64,000 nt of DNA. It comes from Methylotenera sp. L2L1. GTDB taxonomy: Bacteria > Pseudomonadota > Gammaproteobacteria > Burkholderiales > Methylophilaceae. The notes beneath the pieces are model-generated. The model saw nothing but the letters and a program-made list of their open reading frames with translations, searched no databases and was not told the DNA's origin. Below, one piece after another: positions 39,641-49,694 of the stretch; the first letter of the stretch is position 1, and each line of letters opens with the position of its first letter. The stretch spans positions 310,001 to 374,000 of the forward strand of contig NZ_JQMG01000001.1 of assembly GCF_000744605.1 (NCBI RefSeq). The letters run 5' to 3'. A program made the position numbers and the translations under genes.

Positions 39641-40666
39641 TTATAGCGTACCCCATATATCTCGCTGCATGGCAATACCATGAGCGCCATACAAATTAGC
39701 CGTATCTAAATCTTCCCGCAACATGCCGCCTAGCGCAAAAACAGGCAACGAGAATCCGTCAATCAATTGGTTAAAAGCACCCCAGCCAAGTGGAGTTGCA
39801 TCAGGATGGCTTAAGGTAGATTTGACGGGGGACAGCATCACGTAATCTAACGCTAGCATTTCTGCATGCGCCAACTCTGCCGCATTATGACAAGAAGCGC
39901 CCACTAACAACCCTTCAGGCTTGATCTTCAGTTGCATTAACTTGCTTGAAGACAAATGCACACCAGAAGCATTGAGTTGCTGCGCCATTGAAACATCCGC
40001 ATTGATGAACACTTTAGCCTCAAAAGGCTTAGCAAGGGCAATCACGTGCTCTGCAAACAACATTAAATCCCGCATAGAAAGATGAGGCTCACGCACTTGT
40101 ATCATCATCAATCCATTTTCCAATGCTTTTCTTAAGCGCTCAAAAAACAGTGGCTCGCCCATCTCTTTCAAATTGGTAATGGCATAAGTTGTGGACAAAC
40201 TGAGCGCTGTGAGAATTGACGTATTCGCTGGCAGCATCGGCCCAACCGTTAACTTTTCTGGATTTTGCCAACTCAACAATTGGTCCTCTAACCCAACAGG
40301 ATCACCTTGCCACTCAACTACGATAAAGAAATGTAACTTCACCGTCTTAGCGGGCGTGACTAGTTTGCCAGCCTGATCATATTTGGCTTCATAATCGTAA
40401 GTGCGCGTAACCCAAGGGTAAAAGCGGGTAATAGTAATGCCAAGCTCTTCTTGCAGCTCTCGTTTTAATGCTTGTGCCGGCGTTTCGTTCGACTCAACTT
40501 TACCACCTGGAAACTCCCAATAACCTTCCCAAGGTTTACCTACTGGGCGCTCCCCTAGCAGCACCATACCATTATCCAGCTGTATGATACCTACTGCAGC
40601 CTCCGTCACCTGCAGATCAGGCGGATTGGCAGCTATATTAATAGTGGATAAGTTAAGAGTACTCAT
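39641..40666 (-). CDS. Nudix hydrolase fused to ThiE-like domain
   Basis: A 341-residue two-domain protein. The N-terminal MutT-type Nudix domain (GGKVESNETPAQALKRELQE, consensus G-x5-E-x7-REL-x-EE) would hydrolyse 8-oxo-dGTP or similar nucleotides. The C-terminal 165 residues resemble thiamine-phosphate synthase (IQVREPHL, SGVHLSS, LVGASCHNAAE, DYVMLSPVKST, PVFALGGM). This fusion is common in beta- and gammaproteobacteria; the ThiE part is not thought to be a main thiamine enzyme. It ends only 7 bases from the convergent PCuAC gene. Confidence 0.9.
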   Translation of the reverse strand: MSTLNLSTINIAANPPDLQVTEAAVGIIQLDNGMVLLGERPVGKPWEGYWEFPGGKVESNETPAQALKRELQEELGITITRFYPWVTRTYDYEAKYDQAGKLVTPAKTVKLHFFIVVEWQGDPVGLEDQLLSWQNPEKLTVGPMLPANTSILTALSLSTTYAITNLKEMGEPLFFERLRKALENGLMMIQVREPHLSMRDLMLFAEHVIALAKPFEAKVFINADVSMAQQLNASGVHLSSSKLMQLKIKPEGLLVGASCHNAAELAHAEMLALDYVMLSPVKSTLSHPDATPLGWGAFNQLIDGFSLPVFALGGMLREDLDTANLYGAHGIAMQRDIWGTL

Positions 40667-40709
40667 TAATATGGTTTCTTTTCAATGCTAGCTTTATGAT
40701 GAATCAGTA

Positions 40710-41936
40710 TTAAGAGCGGTAATCTGCGTTAATTTTCACGTAATCATAAGAGAAGTCACACGTCCAGACAGTGGTAGCAGCATCGCCTCGATTAAGTACT
40801 ACGCGCACCACGATGTCAGATTCACTCATGACAGCAGACCCTTGCTCCTCAACATAAGAAGCAGCCCTACCGCCTTTTTCTGCAACGAGCACATCACCTA
40901 GATACAATTGCAAAGTATTCACATCTAAATCATCAATACCTGCATAGCCAATCGCAGCCAAAATACGTCCTAAATTAGGGTCAGACGCAAAGAATGCAGT
41001 TTTCACCAGTGGTGAATGTGCGATGGCATAGGCCACTTTACGGCACTCTTCTTCAGTTTGACCACGCTCTACGACGATAGACATAAACTTGGTTGCACCT
41101 TCACCATCTCTTACAATGGCTTGTGCAAGCTCAATTGCCACATCGGTGAATGCATCGCGCAGCGCAATATAATCTGCGCCATTTTCACCAACTTCAGCAT
41201 TGCCAGCTTGATTGGTCGCCATAAAAATCAAACTATCATTGGTCGAAGTATCGCCATCTACCGTAATGCAGTTAAATGATTTATTTACCGCATACTGAAT
41301 CATGCTTTCGAGTGCAGATTGGCTAATTGCAGCATCTGTTGCAATATAGCCCAACATGGTTGCCATGTTAGGGTGAATCATGCCTGAGCCTTTGCTCATG
41401 CCAGTAATGGTGATAGCTTTACCGCCTACGCTCAATTGACGAGACGTGCCTTTAGCCACGATATCGGTCGTCATAATCGCCTCAGCGGCATTTAGCCAAT
41501 TATCCGCTTTTAAATTAGCGATAGCGGCTGGCAAACCTGCCACTACTTTATCAACCGGCAACGGTTCTAAGATCACGCCGGTAGAAAATGGCAGCACTTG
41601 ATTCGCTTGTATACCAAGCAAGCCAGCTAGCGCATCACAGCTCTGCTGAGCGCGCTGTAGCCCATCCCCACCCGTACCGGCATTGGCACAACCAGTGTTG
41701 ACTAGCAGAGCGCGAATACCCGCTTGTTGCGCTAAAAAATCCTTACACAGCACCACAGGCGCGGCACAGAAACGATTTTTAGTGAAAACACCAGCTACGC
41801 GCGTGCCCTCAGCGAGCTTAATCACCAACACATCCTTACGGTTAGGTTTTCTCACATGCGCTTCCGCATAGCCTAACTCAACGCCATTAACAGGCAATAA
41901 AGATGAAGCTAGGGGTGCAGTTAATTTAACAGGCAT
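40710..41936 (-). CDS. argJ: Glutamate N-acetyltransferase / amino-acid acetyltransferase
   Basis: Arginine synthesis enzyme that moves the acetyl group from N-acetylornithine to glutamate. 408 residues. Self-cleaves before the nucleophile Thr in [12 protein letters not shown]. Ends with the conserved [21 protein letters not shown] (C-terminal segment). 43 bases separate it from the Nudix gene downstream, and it follows cysS, all on the minus strand. Confidence 0.97.
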   Translation of the reverse strand: MPVKLTAPLASSLLPVNGVELGYAEAHVRKPNRKDVLVIKLAEGTRVAGVFTKNRFCAAPVVLCKDFLAQQAGIRALLVNTGCANAGTGGDGLQRAQQSCDALAGLLGIQANQVLPFSTGVILEPLPVDKVVAGLPAAIANLKADNWLNAAEAIMTTDIVAKGTSRQLSVGGKAITITGMSKGSGMIHPNMATMLGYIATDAAISQSALESMIQYAVNKSFNCITVDGDTSTNDSLIFMATNQAGNAEVGENGADYIALRDAFTDVAIELAQAIVRDGEGATKFMSIVVERGQTEEECRKVAYAIAHSPLVKTAFFASDPNLGRILAAIGYAGIDDLDVNTLQLYLGDVLVAEKGGRAASYVEEQGSAVMSESDIVVRVVLNRGDAATTVWTCDFSYDYVKINADYRS

Positions 41937-41981
41937 AACAGTTCCTTACACAATTCCAATAATATTTAAATAACAAATTAA

Positions 41982-43448
41982 TTAAGCACTACGCCAAGTT
42001 GTACCTTGTGGCGTATCTTCTAAAATAATGCCGGCGTCTGCCAGCTCTTTACGGATGCGGTCTGCCTCAGCATAATTTTTGCTTTTCTTGGCTTCATTAC
42101 GCAGCTGAATTAACTCGTCAACATTAATCGTAGTCATGGCTTGTGCATGAGATGAGCCATGCGCCTCACCAACTGAAGCGGCCACTTGGCCAGATCCAAT
42201 TTTCATTTCACCAACTGGTACTGGAATTGTTACACTCCCCTGCCGATGTTTTTTTGGATCAGTTTGCAACAATCCTAAAATTCCACCTAATTTTTTGAGT
42301 AAATTGGCCAACTCTGCAGACTTGGTTTTGTTGACGTCATTCGCCAAGTCAAACAATACCGCCATCGCTTCTGGTGTATTGAAATCATCATCCATCGCCA
42401 GCTTAAAGCGGGCGGCATAAGGATGCTGCCAATCAACATTAACATCAAGTACATCAAATCCTAATAATGCGTTGTAAAGACGATTAAGTGCTAAATTTGC
42501 ATCATCCAAATGCTGATCGCTGTAATTAAGTGGGCTACGATAATGCGCACGCAAGATAAAAAAGCGCACAACCTCTGCTTTGTACCTTTCGAGAACCGTG
42601 CGTATCGTAAAGAAATTGCCCAAAGACTTAGACATCTTTTCATCATCAACACGCACAAATCCGTTATGCATCCAGTAATTCACCATCTGACAGGGCTTGC
42701 CATCATGACTATGCGCAGCCTCAGATTGTGCGATTTCATTTTCGTGATGCGGGAATTGCAAATCCTGCCCGCCACCGTGAATGTCAAAATGTTGGCCTAA
42801 ATGATGCGAGCTCATTGCCGAACATTCGATATGCCAGCCTGGGCGACCTTTACCCCAAGGAGAATCCCAGCTAGGTTCATCAGGTTTAGCCGCTTTCCAT
42901 AACACAAAATCCATTGGATCTCTTTTGAAGCTATCCACCTCAACACGCTCACCCGCGCGCAAGTCTTCTAATGACTTTCCAGAGAGTTTGCCATAGCCCT
43001 GAAAGCTACTGACAGAGTAAAACACATCACCATTCGCTGCAGGATAAGCAAATCCTTTTTCAATTAAGGCAGCAATCATCGCTAACATACCGCCAACAAA
43101 CTCTGTTGCCTTAGGTTCTATATCTGGGCGTATCACACCCAGCTTAGCAGAGTCCTCATCCATGGCATCAATAAAACGCTGCGTCAACTGCGCGATGGTC
43201 TCGTTATTTTCATTGGCACGCTTGATAATTTTGTCGTCAATATCGGTCACATTGCGTACATAAGTGACGTTATAGCCAGAAGCCCTTAACCAGCGACTCA
43301 CCATATCAAAAACCACCATCACGCGCGCATGCCCTAAATGACAATAATCATAAACGGTCATACCGCATACATACATACTTACCTTACCTGCAATAATTGG
43401 GGTGAATTTTTGCTTTTCGCGGGCTAGTGTATTGTAAATTTTTAACAT
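41982..43448 (-). CDS. cysS: Cysteinyl-tRNA synthetase
   Basis: Class I synthetase charging tRNA-Cys. Zinc ligands: Cys 28 (YVCGMTVYD), HIECSAMS and FPHHENE; HIGH-like HLGHARV and KMSKSLGNF are present. At 488 residues it is about 27 longer than E. coli CysS because of an extra low-complexity segment before the C-terminal helical domain ([19 protein letters not shown]). The catalytic core is complete. Confidence 0.96.
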   Translation of the reverse strand: MLKIYNTLAREKQKFTPIIAGKVSMYVCGMTVYDYCHLGHARVMVVFDMVSRWLRASGYNVTYVRNVTDIDDKIIKRANENNETIAQLTQRFIDAMDEDSAKLGVIRPDIEPKATEFVGGMLAMIAALIEKGFAYPAANGDVFYSVSSFQGYGKLSGKSLEDLRAGERVEVDSFKRDPMDFVLWKAAKPDEPSWDSPWGKGRPGWHIECSAMSSHHLGQHFDIHGGGQDLQFPHHENEIAQSEAAHSHDGKPCQMVNYWMHNGFVRVDDEKMSKSLGNFFTIRTVLERYKAEVVRFFILRAHYRSPLNYSDQHLDDANLALNRLYNALLGFDVLDVNVDWQHPYAARFKLAMDDDFNTPEAMAVLFDLANDVNKTKSAELANLLKKLGGILGLLQTDPKKHRQGSVTIPVPVGEMKIGSGQVAASVGEAHGSSHAQAMTTINVDELIQLRNEAKKSKNYAEADRIRKELADAGIILEDTPQGTTWRSA

Positions 43449-43622
43449 ATTTTTAAGAGCTAGAGGATTGGTTATTTGTTTTTATCTCAAACTAAGGCCA
43501 GTTAGGCTGATTAATGAGAGGAATGAAGAAATATATTGGCTTAAATCAAAATGAGCTATTGGAGGTTGCTTAGGCTATTGATAGAATTACACTTTATTTA
43601 TTCACACAAAAAGTATATCACA

Positions 43623-44597
43623 ATGAATAATTTTATTGCGTCACTGACTCCTTCAATCGCTCGGTTTGTTCTAGTAGCCTCTGCAAGTTTTGCGTTTAAC
43701 GTTGCATCTGCAGACGAGCTCAAAGATATTTCAAAACTGGCAGATCAAGGCCAAACTGCTGTTGCACTTGACCGCATTAACACCTTTATTGCGGCAAACC
43801 CAAAAAATGCACAAGCATTATTCATGAAAGGCGTTTTGCTCGCTGAGCAAGGTCGCAGAGATGAAGCAATAAAATCGTTTACCGAAGTCACTGAAAGATT
43901 TCCAAACTTGCCAGAACCTTATAACAACCTAGCGGTTTTGTATGCGGACCAAGGCCAGTTTGATAAAGCACGTAAAGCCCTTGAGACCGCAATCAAGACC
44001 CACCCTAGCTATGCAACCGCCCATGAGAACTTAGGCGACATTTATGCGCGCATGGCAAGTGAAGCTTACGATAAAGCACTGCAGCTTGACACGGCTAACA
44101 CGCGCGCGCAAGGCAAACTGTCATTAATTAAAGACCTGTTCGGCACTGGCAATAAAACAACGATTGCTGCAAGAGAACCAGCGAAGTCTGTGCCTACAGC
44201 AAACGTAGCGCCTGCTGCTGAAGTTAAAAAGACACCAAGCACTTCAACCAACAATGCAGACAACATTACAGCTGCGGTTAACGATTGGGCAAAAGCTTGG
44301 TCTAGTAAAGACCTCTCTAAATACTTTGCTAGTTATGCAGATGACTTCAAACCAGCTAAAGGCCAAGCTTACAAAGCATGGGAGAAACAAAGACGCGAAC
44401 GTATTAACGCACCTTCAAACATCAGTGTAGAACTCAACAACTTGGTCGTGACTGCAAATGAAGGCAATACTGCAAAAGTGCAATTTAAACAAAGCTACCG
44501 TGCAGACAAACGCTCTCCAATTCGCACTTCAAAAACGCTACTGTTGAAAAAATCTGGTGATAACTGGTTGATTACAGAAGAAATTGCAAGCAACTAG
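43623..44597 (+). CDS. Exported TPR protein with Cds6-like C-terminal domain
   Basis: A 324-residue secreted protein. After a signal peptide (cleavage near ASA) there are about three tetratricopeptide repeats (ALFMKGVLLAEQGRRDEAIK, LPEPYNNLAVLYADQGQFDK and YATAHENLGDIYARMA), a Lys/Thr/Pro-rich linker, and an NTF2/Cds6-like domain (VNDWAKAWSSKDLSKYFASY). The same C-terminal domain ends the next gene, an L,D-transpeptidase. Likely a cell-wall partner protein. Start at 43623 is chosen for the signal peptide; the frame is open to 43551. Confidence 0.8.
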   Translation: MNNFIASLTPSIARFVLVASASFAFNVASADELKDISKLADQGQTAVALDRINTFIAANPKNAQALFMKGVLLAEQGRRDEAIKSFTEVTERFPNLPEPYNNLAVLYADQGQFDKARKALETAIKTHPSYATAHENLGDIYARMASEAYDKALQLDTANTRAQGKLSLIKDLFGTGNKTTIAAREPAKSVPTANVAPAAEVKKTPSTSTNNADNITAAVNDWAKAWSSKDLSKYFASYADDFKPAKGQAYKAWEKQRRERINAPSNISVELNNLVVTANEGNTAKVQFKQSYRADKRSPIRTSKTLLLKKSGDNWLITEEIASN

Positions 44598-44623
44598 TTG
44601 TTAATGGTATTGAAATATAAGGC

Positions 44624-45883
44624 ATGATCATTAATAAAGTACTCACCTATTCACTACTAGCTGCCATTACTTTGGTGCCATGGAATGCAACTGCCGTAAA
44701 CCGCTTTAGTTTTGGCAACCTGTTACCCAAATCAAGTTTCAGCAACGCCGCAACAATTGCGTCTAGTGCAGCAGCTGATCTTGTAGAGGGATTGTTGGTT
44801 AAAAGCTTACTCGAAATTTCCGAGGGTAAGCATCAACAAGCCCTGAATACAATCGACCAACTGATTCAAAGCGTCCCAAACTTTAAGCTCGCCCACCTTG
44901 TACGTGGCGATTTGTTGATGGCACAAGGTAAGTATCTACAAGCTTTTGGCGACCCTACCAACAATCGCCCAGATGCAGTTCAAGACCTGCAAGAAGAAGC
45001 TCGCGTACGTATTGAGCGTTACTTAGCGAAACAGTCTCAAGCGCAAGAAAAGCAACCCAACCTAATACTTGCACCAAACGCTCAGCAAAGCCATTTGATG
45101 CTAATAGACACCAGTAAATCTAGGTTATATTTGTATCAAAAAAATAATGACCACCTAAAATACGTTGCAGATTATTACATTACTGTCGGTAAGAATGGCG
45201 TTGAAAAACAAAGCGAGGGTGACAAACGCACCCCGATTGGCGTTTACTTTGCCAGCACCAAACTGAAGCAACAATTACCAGACTTTTATGGCGAAGGTGC
45301 TTACCCGCTAAGTTACCCTAATGAATGGGATAAAGCACACAACAGAAATGGTTCTGGCATTTGGCTACATGGCACACCTAGCAACACTTATAGCCGCCCT
45401 CCTCGTGCTAGCGATGGTTGCGTGGTCGTTGCAAACCAAGACCTTAAAGCACTAGAGCCCGCGCTACAGTCAGGCAAAACGCCGATTATCATTGTCAATA
45501 ACTTGGAATGGTTAACTGATTCCCGTGCTCCTGAGGCTGAAAAAAGCAAACTAAACTCAGAAATAGACAATTGGCTAAACGACTGGAAATCTCAGGATAC
45601 CGAAAAATATCTTTCGTATTACTCAAAGGATTTCTCAACGAATGGTATTAACTACCAACAGTGGGCTGAACATAAATACCGTGTGCAAGCCAGCAAACCT
45701 GAAATAGATATCTCACTATCGAACATCAGCATGTTTAGTTACCCAGACCCTCAGAAAAATCTGGTAGTGGTTGATTTCACTCAAACCTTCAGCAGTTCGC
45801 ATTTAAAAAACAAAATGCAAAAACGCCAATATTGGATTCAAGAAGGCGGCCGCTGGAAAATTATCTATGAAGGCGCAGCTTAG
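44624..45883 (+). CDS. L,D-transpeptidase with TPR-like and Cds6-like domains
   Basis: A 419-residue exported enzyme that cross-links peptidoglycan or attaches partners to it. Signal peptide, a helical TPR-like region (about 60-130), a YkuD catalytic domain with IWLHGTPSNTYSRPP and the nucleophile Cys in ASDGCVVV (Asp where most have His), then the Cds6/NTF2-like domain (IDNWLNDWKSQDTEKYLSYY). It lies 26 bases after the TPR gene, which shares this last domain. Related to the ErfK/YafK-type enzymes. Confidence 0.87.
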   Translation: MIINKVLTYSLLAAITLVPWNATAVNRFSFGNLLPKSSFSNAATIASSAAADLVEGLLVKSLLEISEGKHQQALNTIDQLIQSVPNFKLAHLVRGDLLMAQGKYLQAFGDPTNNRPDAVQDLQEEARVRIERYLAKQSQAQEKQPNLILAPNAQQSHLMLIDTSKSRLYLYQKNNDHLKYVADYYITVGKNGVEKQSEGDKRTPIGVYFASTKLKQQLPDFYGEGAYPLSYPNEWDKAHNRNGSGIWLHGTPSNTYSRPPRASDGCVVVANQDLKALEPALQSGKTPIIIVNNLEWLTDSRAPEAEKSKLNSEIDNWLNDWKSQDTEKYLSYYSKDFSTNGINYQQWAEHKYRVQASKPEIDISLSNISMFSYPDPQKNLVVVDFTQTFSSSHLKNKMQKRQYWIQEGGRWKIIYEGAA

Positions 45884-45922
45884 CTTCCACTAAGTTGCTT
45901 TTAATCATACTCAAGGAGCTAT

Positions 45923-46492
45923 ATGCGCAAACTTTATGTTTTTCTTACCCTAGTATTACTCAACACGTCTGCCATGGCAGCTAATCCGCAAGTGACGGTT
46001 GAAACCAATCGCGGCAACTTCATTATTGAGCTTTACCCTGAGAAAGCGCCTAAAACTGTTGCTAACTTCTTAGAGTATGTGAATTCAGGCTTTTATCAAG
46101 ACACGATTTTTCACCGTGTAATTAATCGTTTTATGGTTCAGGGTGGTGGTTTCGATACCAATATGACAGAAAAACCAACTCGTGCTCCGATTATCAATGA
46201 ATCCAATAATGGGCTTCATAATGAGATTGGAACAATTGCCATGGCAAGAACTTCTGACCCTAACTCAGCAACGTCTCAGTTCTTTATTAACTTAGAGAAC
46301 AATCAGTTCCTCAATTACAGAAGCCCAGAACCAGACCTAATTGGTTATTGCGTATTTGGCAGAGTATTAAAAGGGATGGATGTGGTCCGTGACATCGCTG
46401 TCACTTCAACCGCAAATGTTGGCCCATACGGCGACGTTCCAAGATCACCGATTATTGTGCATCAAGTAAAAGTCAACAAAGCCCCTTTATAA
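45923..46492 (+). CDS. ppiA: Periplasmic peptidyl-prolyl isomerase (cyclophilin)
   Basis: A 189-residue cyclophilin with a Sec signal peptide (cleavage AMA before ANPQVTV). Core motifs [33 protein letters not shown] and GYCVFGRV. It helps fold exported proteins. Its cytoplasmic paralogue follows 62 bases later. The ribosome site AAGGAG precedes the ATG. Confidence 0.94.
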   Translation: MRKLYVFLTLVLLNTSAMAANPQVTVETNRGNFIIELYPEKAPKTVANFLEYVNSGFYQDTIFHRVINRFMVQGGGFDTNMTEKPTRAPIINESNNGLHNEIGTIAMARTSDPNSATSQFFINLENNQFLNYRSPEPDLIGYCVFGRVLKGMDVVRDIAVTSTANVGPYGDVPRSPIIVHQVKVNKAPL

Positions 46493-46554
46493 ACCTATCG
46501 CTATTGATAGTATTCATTTCAACAGTTTTAACAATTATTTAATAAGGACACACC

Positions 46555-47046
46555 GTGGTTAAACTACATACCAATTTCGGCGATATCACTATCGAACTCA
46601 ATGCTGAAAAAGCACCGATTACAGTCGCCAACTTTTTACAATATGTGGATAGCGGTTTTTATGACAACACTATTTTCCACCGCGTGATTAACGGCTTTAT
46701 GGTTCAAGGTGGTGGCTTTGACACGACCATGACACAAAAGAGCACAGAAGCTGAAATTAAAAATGAAGCTGACAATGGTTTAGGTAATGAGAAATATACG
46801 ATTGCAATGGCACGTACCTCAGCACCACACTCAGCAAGTAGCCAGTTCTTTATTAACGTTGCTAACAACGAGTTCCTAAACCATACAGCACCTAGCGGTA
46901 ACGGTTGGGGTTACTGTGTTTTCGGTAAAGTGATTGAAGGCATGGATGTTGTTGATAAAATCAAACAAGTAGCGACAACTAGCCTTAAAGGCCACCAGGA
47001 TGTTCCTGCGAGCAATGTAGTGATTGAGCGCGCAACACGTGCTTAA
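46555..47046 (+). CDS. ppiB: Cytoplasmic peptidyl-prolyl isomerase (cyclophilin B)
   Basis: A 163-residue cyclophilin without signal peptide: starts [16 protein letters not shown] from a GTG codon at 46555 with AAGGA upstream. Motifs [28 protein letters not shown] and GYCVFGKV. Close to PpiA in sequence, so a tandem duplication with loss or gain of the export signal is likely. lpxH follows, as in many betaproteobacteria. Confidence 0.95.
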   Translation: MVKLHTNFGDITIELNAEKAPITVANFLQYVDSGFYDNTIFHRVINGFMVQGGGFDTTMTQKSTEAEIKNEADNGLGNEKYTIAMARTSAPHSASSQFFINVANNEFLNHTAPSGNGWGYCVFGKVIEGMDVVDKIKQVATTSLKGHQDVPASNVVIERATRA

Positions 47047-47135
47047 TTGCAGCACGGGTACCCATTAGTGTTTTTACAATGCTAGGGTATCAAAAAATAT
47101 GCTGAAATACTTAAGTAAAATAGGGGCTGTTCATT

Positions 47136-47903
47136 TTGGTTAATCTCAATATCAACAGCCCTGCTTTGTCAGAAGTGACTATTTTCATTTCTGATCTTCA
47201 CCTGTGTGCAAGCCGCCCACAAATCACTGAAGCATTCTTAAATTTCTTAACCACCCAGGCAAAGTCCGCCCATGCACTTTATATATTAGGTGATTTGTTT
47301 GAATATTGGGCTGGTGATGATGACATTGATAATGAGTTTAACAAGCAGATTATTCAAGGCTTTGAAGCATTAGCAGCCTCTGGTGTATCTATTTACTTAA
47401 TGCACGGCAACCGCGACTTTCTAATCACTGACGAGTTCTGCAGAGCCGCAGGTATCCATTTGATTAGCGACCCAACACTGATTAATTTACACGGTAGCAC
47501 CGTATTATTAAGTCACGGCGATGAATTATGCACTGATGATATTGCTTATCAACAGTTCCGCCTGCAAGTGAGAAACAAGCAATGGAAATCAGAATTCCTG
47601 AACCAGCCGTTACAAGCACGTAAAAATCAGATTGAGGCGATTAGGGTACGCAGCGAACAAGAAAAATCTAGCAAATCCGCTCAAATAATGGATGTTAATC
47701 AAGATGCAGTGGTCAGCTTACTAAAACAGTATCACTACCCTGATCTACTCATCCACGGGCATACACACAGACCAAACCAACATCAATTGCCAGTCGATGG
47801 AAAGTTGATAACAAGATGGGTGCTAGGTGACTGGTACGAGCAAGGTAGCTATCTTGTTTGCGATGCATCCGGCTGCAGAAACGTTAATCTAATCAATCAT
47901 TAA
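47136..47903 (+). CDS. lpxH: UDP-2,3-diacylglucosamine hydrolase
   Basis: Calcineurin-type phosphoesterase making lipid X in lipid A synthesis. 255 residues with metal motifs SDLHLCASRP, GDLFEYWAGDD, HGNRDFLI, SHGDELCTDD and HGHTHRP, the full LpxH set. No ATG precedes the domain; a TTG at 47136 lies 9 bases after AGGGG and is the best start. It shares the ppiB-lpxH order seen in related genomes. Confidence 0.94.
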   Translation: MVNLNINSPALSEVTIFISDLHLCASRPQITEAFLNFLTTQAKSAHALYILGDLFEYWAGDDDIDNEFNKQIIQGFEALAASGVSIYLMHGNRDFLITDEFCRAAGIHLISDPTLINLHGSTVLLSHGDELCTDDIAYQQFRLQVRNKQWKSEFLNQPLQARKNQIEAIRVRSEQEKSSKSAQIMDVNQDAVVSLLKQYHYPDLLIHGHTHRPNQHQLPVDGKLITRWVLGDWYEQGSYLVCDASGCRNVNLINH

Positions 47904-47946
47904 CACGACACACTTTTACGCGGCTGCACAGTTACAGAGAGTAACG

Positions 47947-49593
47947 TTAAGGCAGATATCCAGGTATTTTACTCAAATCCACTTGATCAATTTGCTCAGG
48001 CTCTAAAAACTGCTGCGCGTATTTCATATAGATGCCTTCACGGATAAAAACATCGAACAATTCAGCATCAATATGTTGATCGACTTTCATCTTACCCAAG
48101 ATTGCCAATGACTCTGAAAGTGTTTTTGCTTTCTTATAAGGCCGGTCTTTAGAGGTGAGCGCCTCAAAGATATCGGCAATCCCCATTACACGCGCTGGAA
48201 TCGACATTTGCTCTCTTGTAAGGCCTCTAGGGTACCCACTTCCATCCATATGCTCATGATGCCCGCAAGCGTATTCAGGGACTCGTGCTAGACTTTGAGG
48301 ATAAGGCAACGACTCAAGCATGCTAATGGTCACCACGATGTGATTATTAATAACCTGACGCTCTTCTGCGGTTAGTGTGCCGCGCTTGATACTGAGATTG
48401 TAGGTCTCATCACCACTCAAAAATGGAATCTTATTCCCAGTAGCGTCTAAGATTTCCAAATTAGCGATATCCTGAATACGCTGCAGATCATCCGCCGTCA
48501 TCGACTCACTACCAAAGTTGGCATGCCGCAAAAAGGCCCTAGCTTCATCACAATGGGCGTTGAAGGCATCTAACTTAGACTGTTGATACGTTAGCTTCTC
48601 TTGTTTTTCTTGATTTAATCCACCATCTCTCAGCATCTCTACTTGTTCTTTGAGCATGGCAGATTCGGCCTGTTGTTTTAATAGTTCAAATCGTTGATCT
48701 ACCAACTGAATTCGGTCAAAGATTGAAGACAGCTTTGTAGGCTTATCCATGATGGCTTCAGGCGTTGTCACCTTCCCGCAATCATGTAACCAACTAGCAA
48801 CTTTCAGTTCATAAAACTCATTTTCGTTAAGTGTAAAATCTTTAAAAGGCCCAGTTTTAGCGTCAATGAGAGCCTGAGTAAGCATCATTGTCAGCTCGGG
48901 CACGCGCCGACAATGCCCGCCTGTATAAGGTGACTTTTGGTCAATTGCATCAGCGATCAACTCAATGAAAGCTTCAAACAAACCTTTCAGTCCTTCAATT
49001 AGATGGTGATTGGTCATGGCCACGGCAGCTTGTGATGCTAAGGATTCAACCAACGTCTGGTTTGCGATTGAAAACGGAACGATAGCGCCTGTATCAGCAT
49101 CGATAGCATTAATGAGTTGGAGTACACCGATTACTTTTGACTCATGGTCTTTCATCGGAATCGTTAAAAATGATTGCGAGTGATAGCCAGTTTTCTGATC
49201 AAATTTACGGGTGCCTGAGAAGTCAAAGCTTTCTACTTCGTAGGCATTAGCAATATTAACAGTTTTATTGTTTAGGGTTGCATACGCGGCAACAGTGGTT
49301 AAGTTTGGAGTGCCATCTTCTAGATGCAATGGTAGTGGCAAGAATGGAATTTCTTTACCTGTCGTTCCACCTAGTGACATATTCAGCGTTTTATTGCGCA
49401 TCATCTCAAACTTGAGCCGCTTGTCTTGAGTGATGGTATAAAGTGTACCGCCATCTGCGTTTGTAATTTCTTGCGCACCAAGTAAAATCATCTCGAGTAA
49501 GCGTTGGTTATCACGTTCTGCCGAAAGCGCAATGCCGATTGCATTTAGGCGCTCAAGCCGCTCTAACAAGTATGGCTGCTGATTATCGAACAT
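47947..49593 (-). CDS. GAF/HD-GYP domain cyclic-di-GMP phosphodiesterase
   Basis: A 548-residue signalling protein. N-terminal GAF sensor domain (about 10-200, ITNADGGTLYTI, IGVLQLINA) and a C-terminal HD-GYP domain with HDCGKVTTPEAI, GHHEHMDGSGYPRGL and DIFEALTSKDRPYK. The key HD, HHE and GYP residues are intact, so it should degrade cyclic di-GMP. A charged helical insert (about 290-350) lies within the domain. It follows the FHA and PP2C genes on the same strand, so the three may form one signalling unit. Confidence 0.9.
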   Translation of the reverse strand: MFDNQQPYLLERLERLNAIGIALSAERDNQRLLEMILLGAQEITNADGGTLYTITQDKRLKFEMMRNKTLNMSLGGTTGKEIPFLPLPLHLEDGTPNLTTVAAYATLNNKTVNIANAYEVESFDFSGTRKFDQKTGYHSQSFLTIPMKDHESKVIGVLQLINAIDADTGAIVPFSIANQTLVESLASQAAVAMTNHHLIEGLKGLFEAFIELIADAIDQKSPYTGGHCRRVPELTMMLTQALIDAKTGPFKDFTLNENEFYELKVASWLHDCGKVTTPEAIMDKPTKLSSIFDRIQLVDQRFELLKQQAESAMLKEQVEMLRDGGLNQEKQEKLTYQQSKLDAFNAHCDEARAFLRHANFGSESMTADDLQRIQDIANLEILDATGNKIPFLSGDETYNLSIKRGTLTAEERQVINNHIVVTISMLESLPYPQSLARVPEYACGHHEHMDGSGYPRGLTREQMSIPARVMGIADIFEALTSKDRPYKKAKTLSESLAILGKMKVDQHIDAELFDVFIREGIYMKYAQQFLEPEQIDQVDLSKIPGYLP

Positions 49594-49694
49594 TTAACGC
49601 AATACCCCGATCAATTAGATGGTGCAGGCTTCTAACGCAACACTCAACGCCTGCGTACCAAAGCACATATATATAGATTTAATACGTTTTAAAT

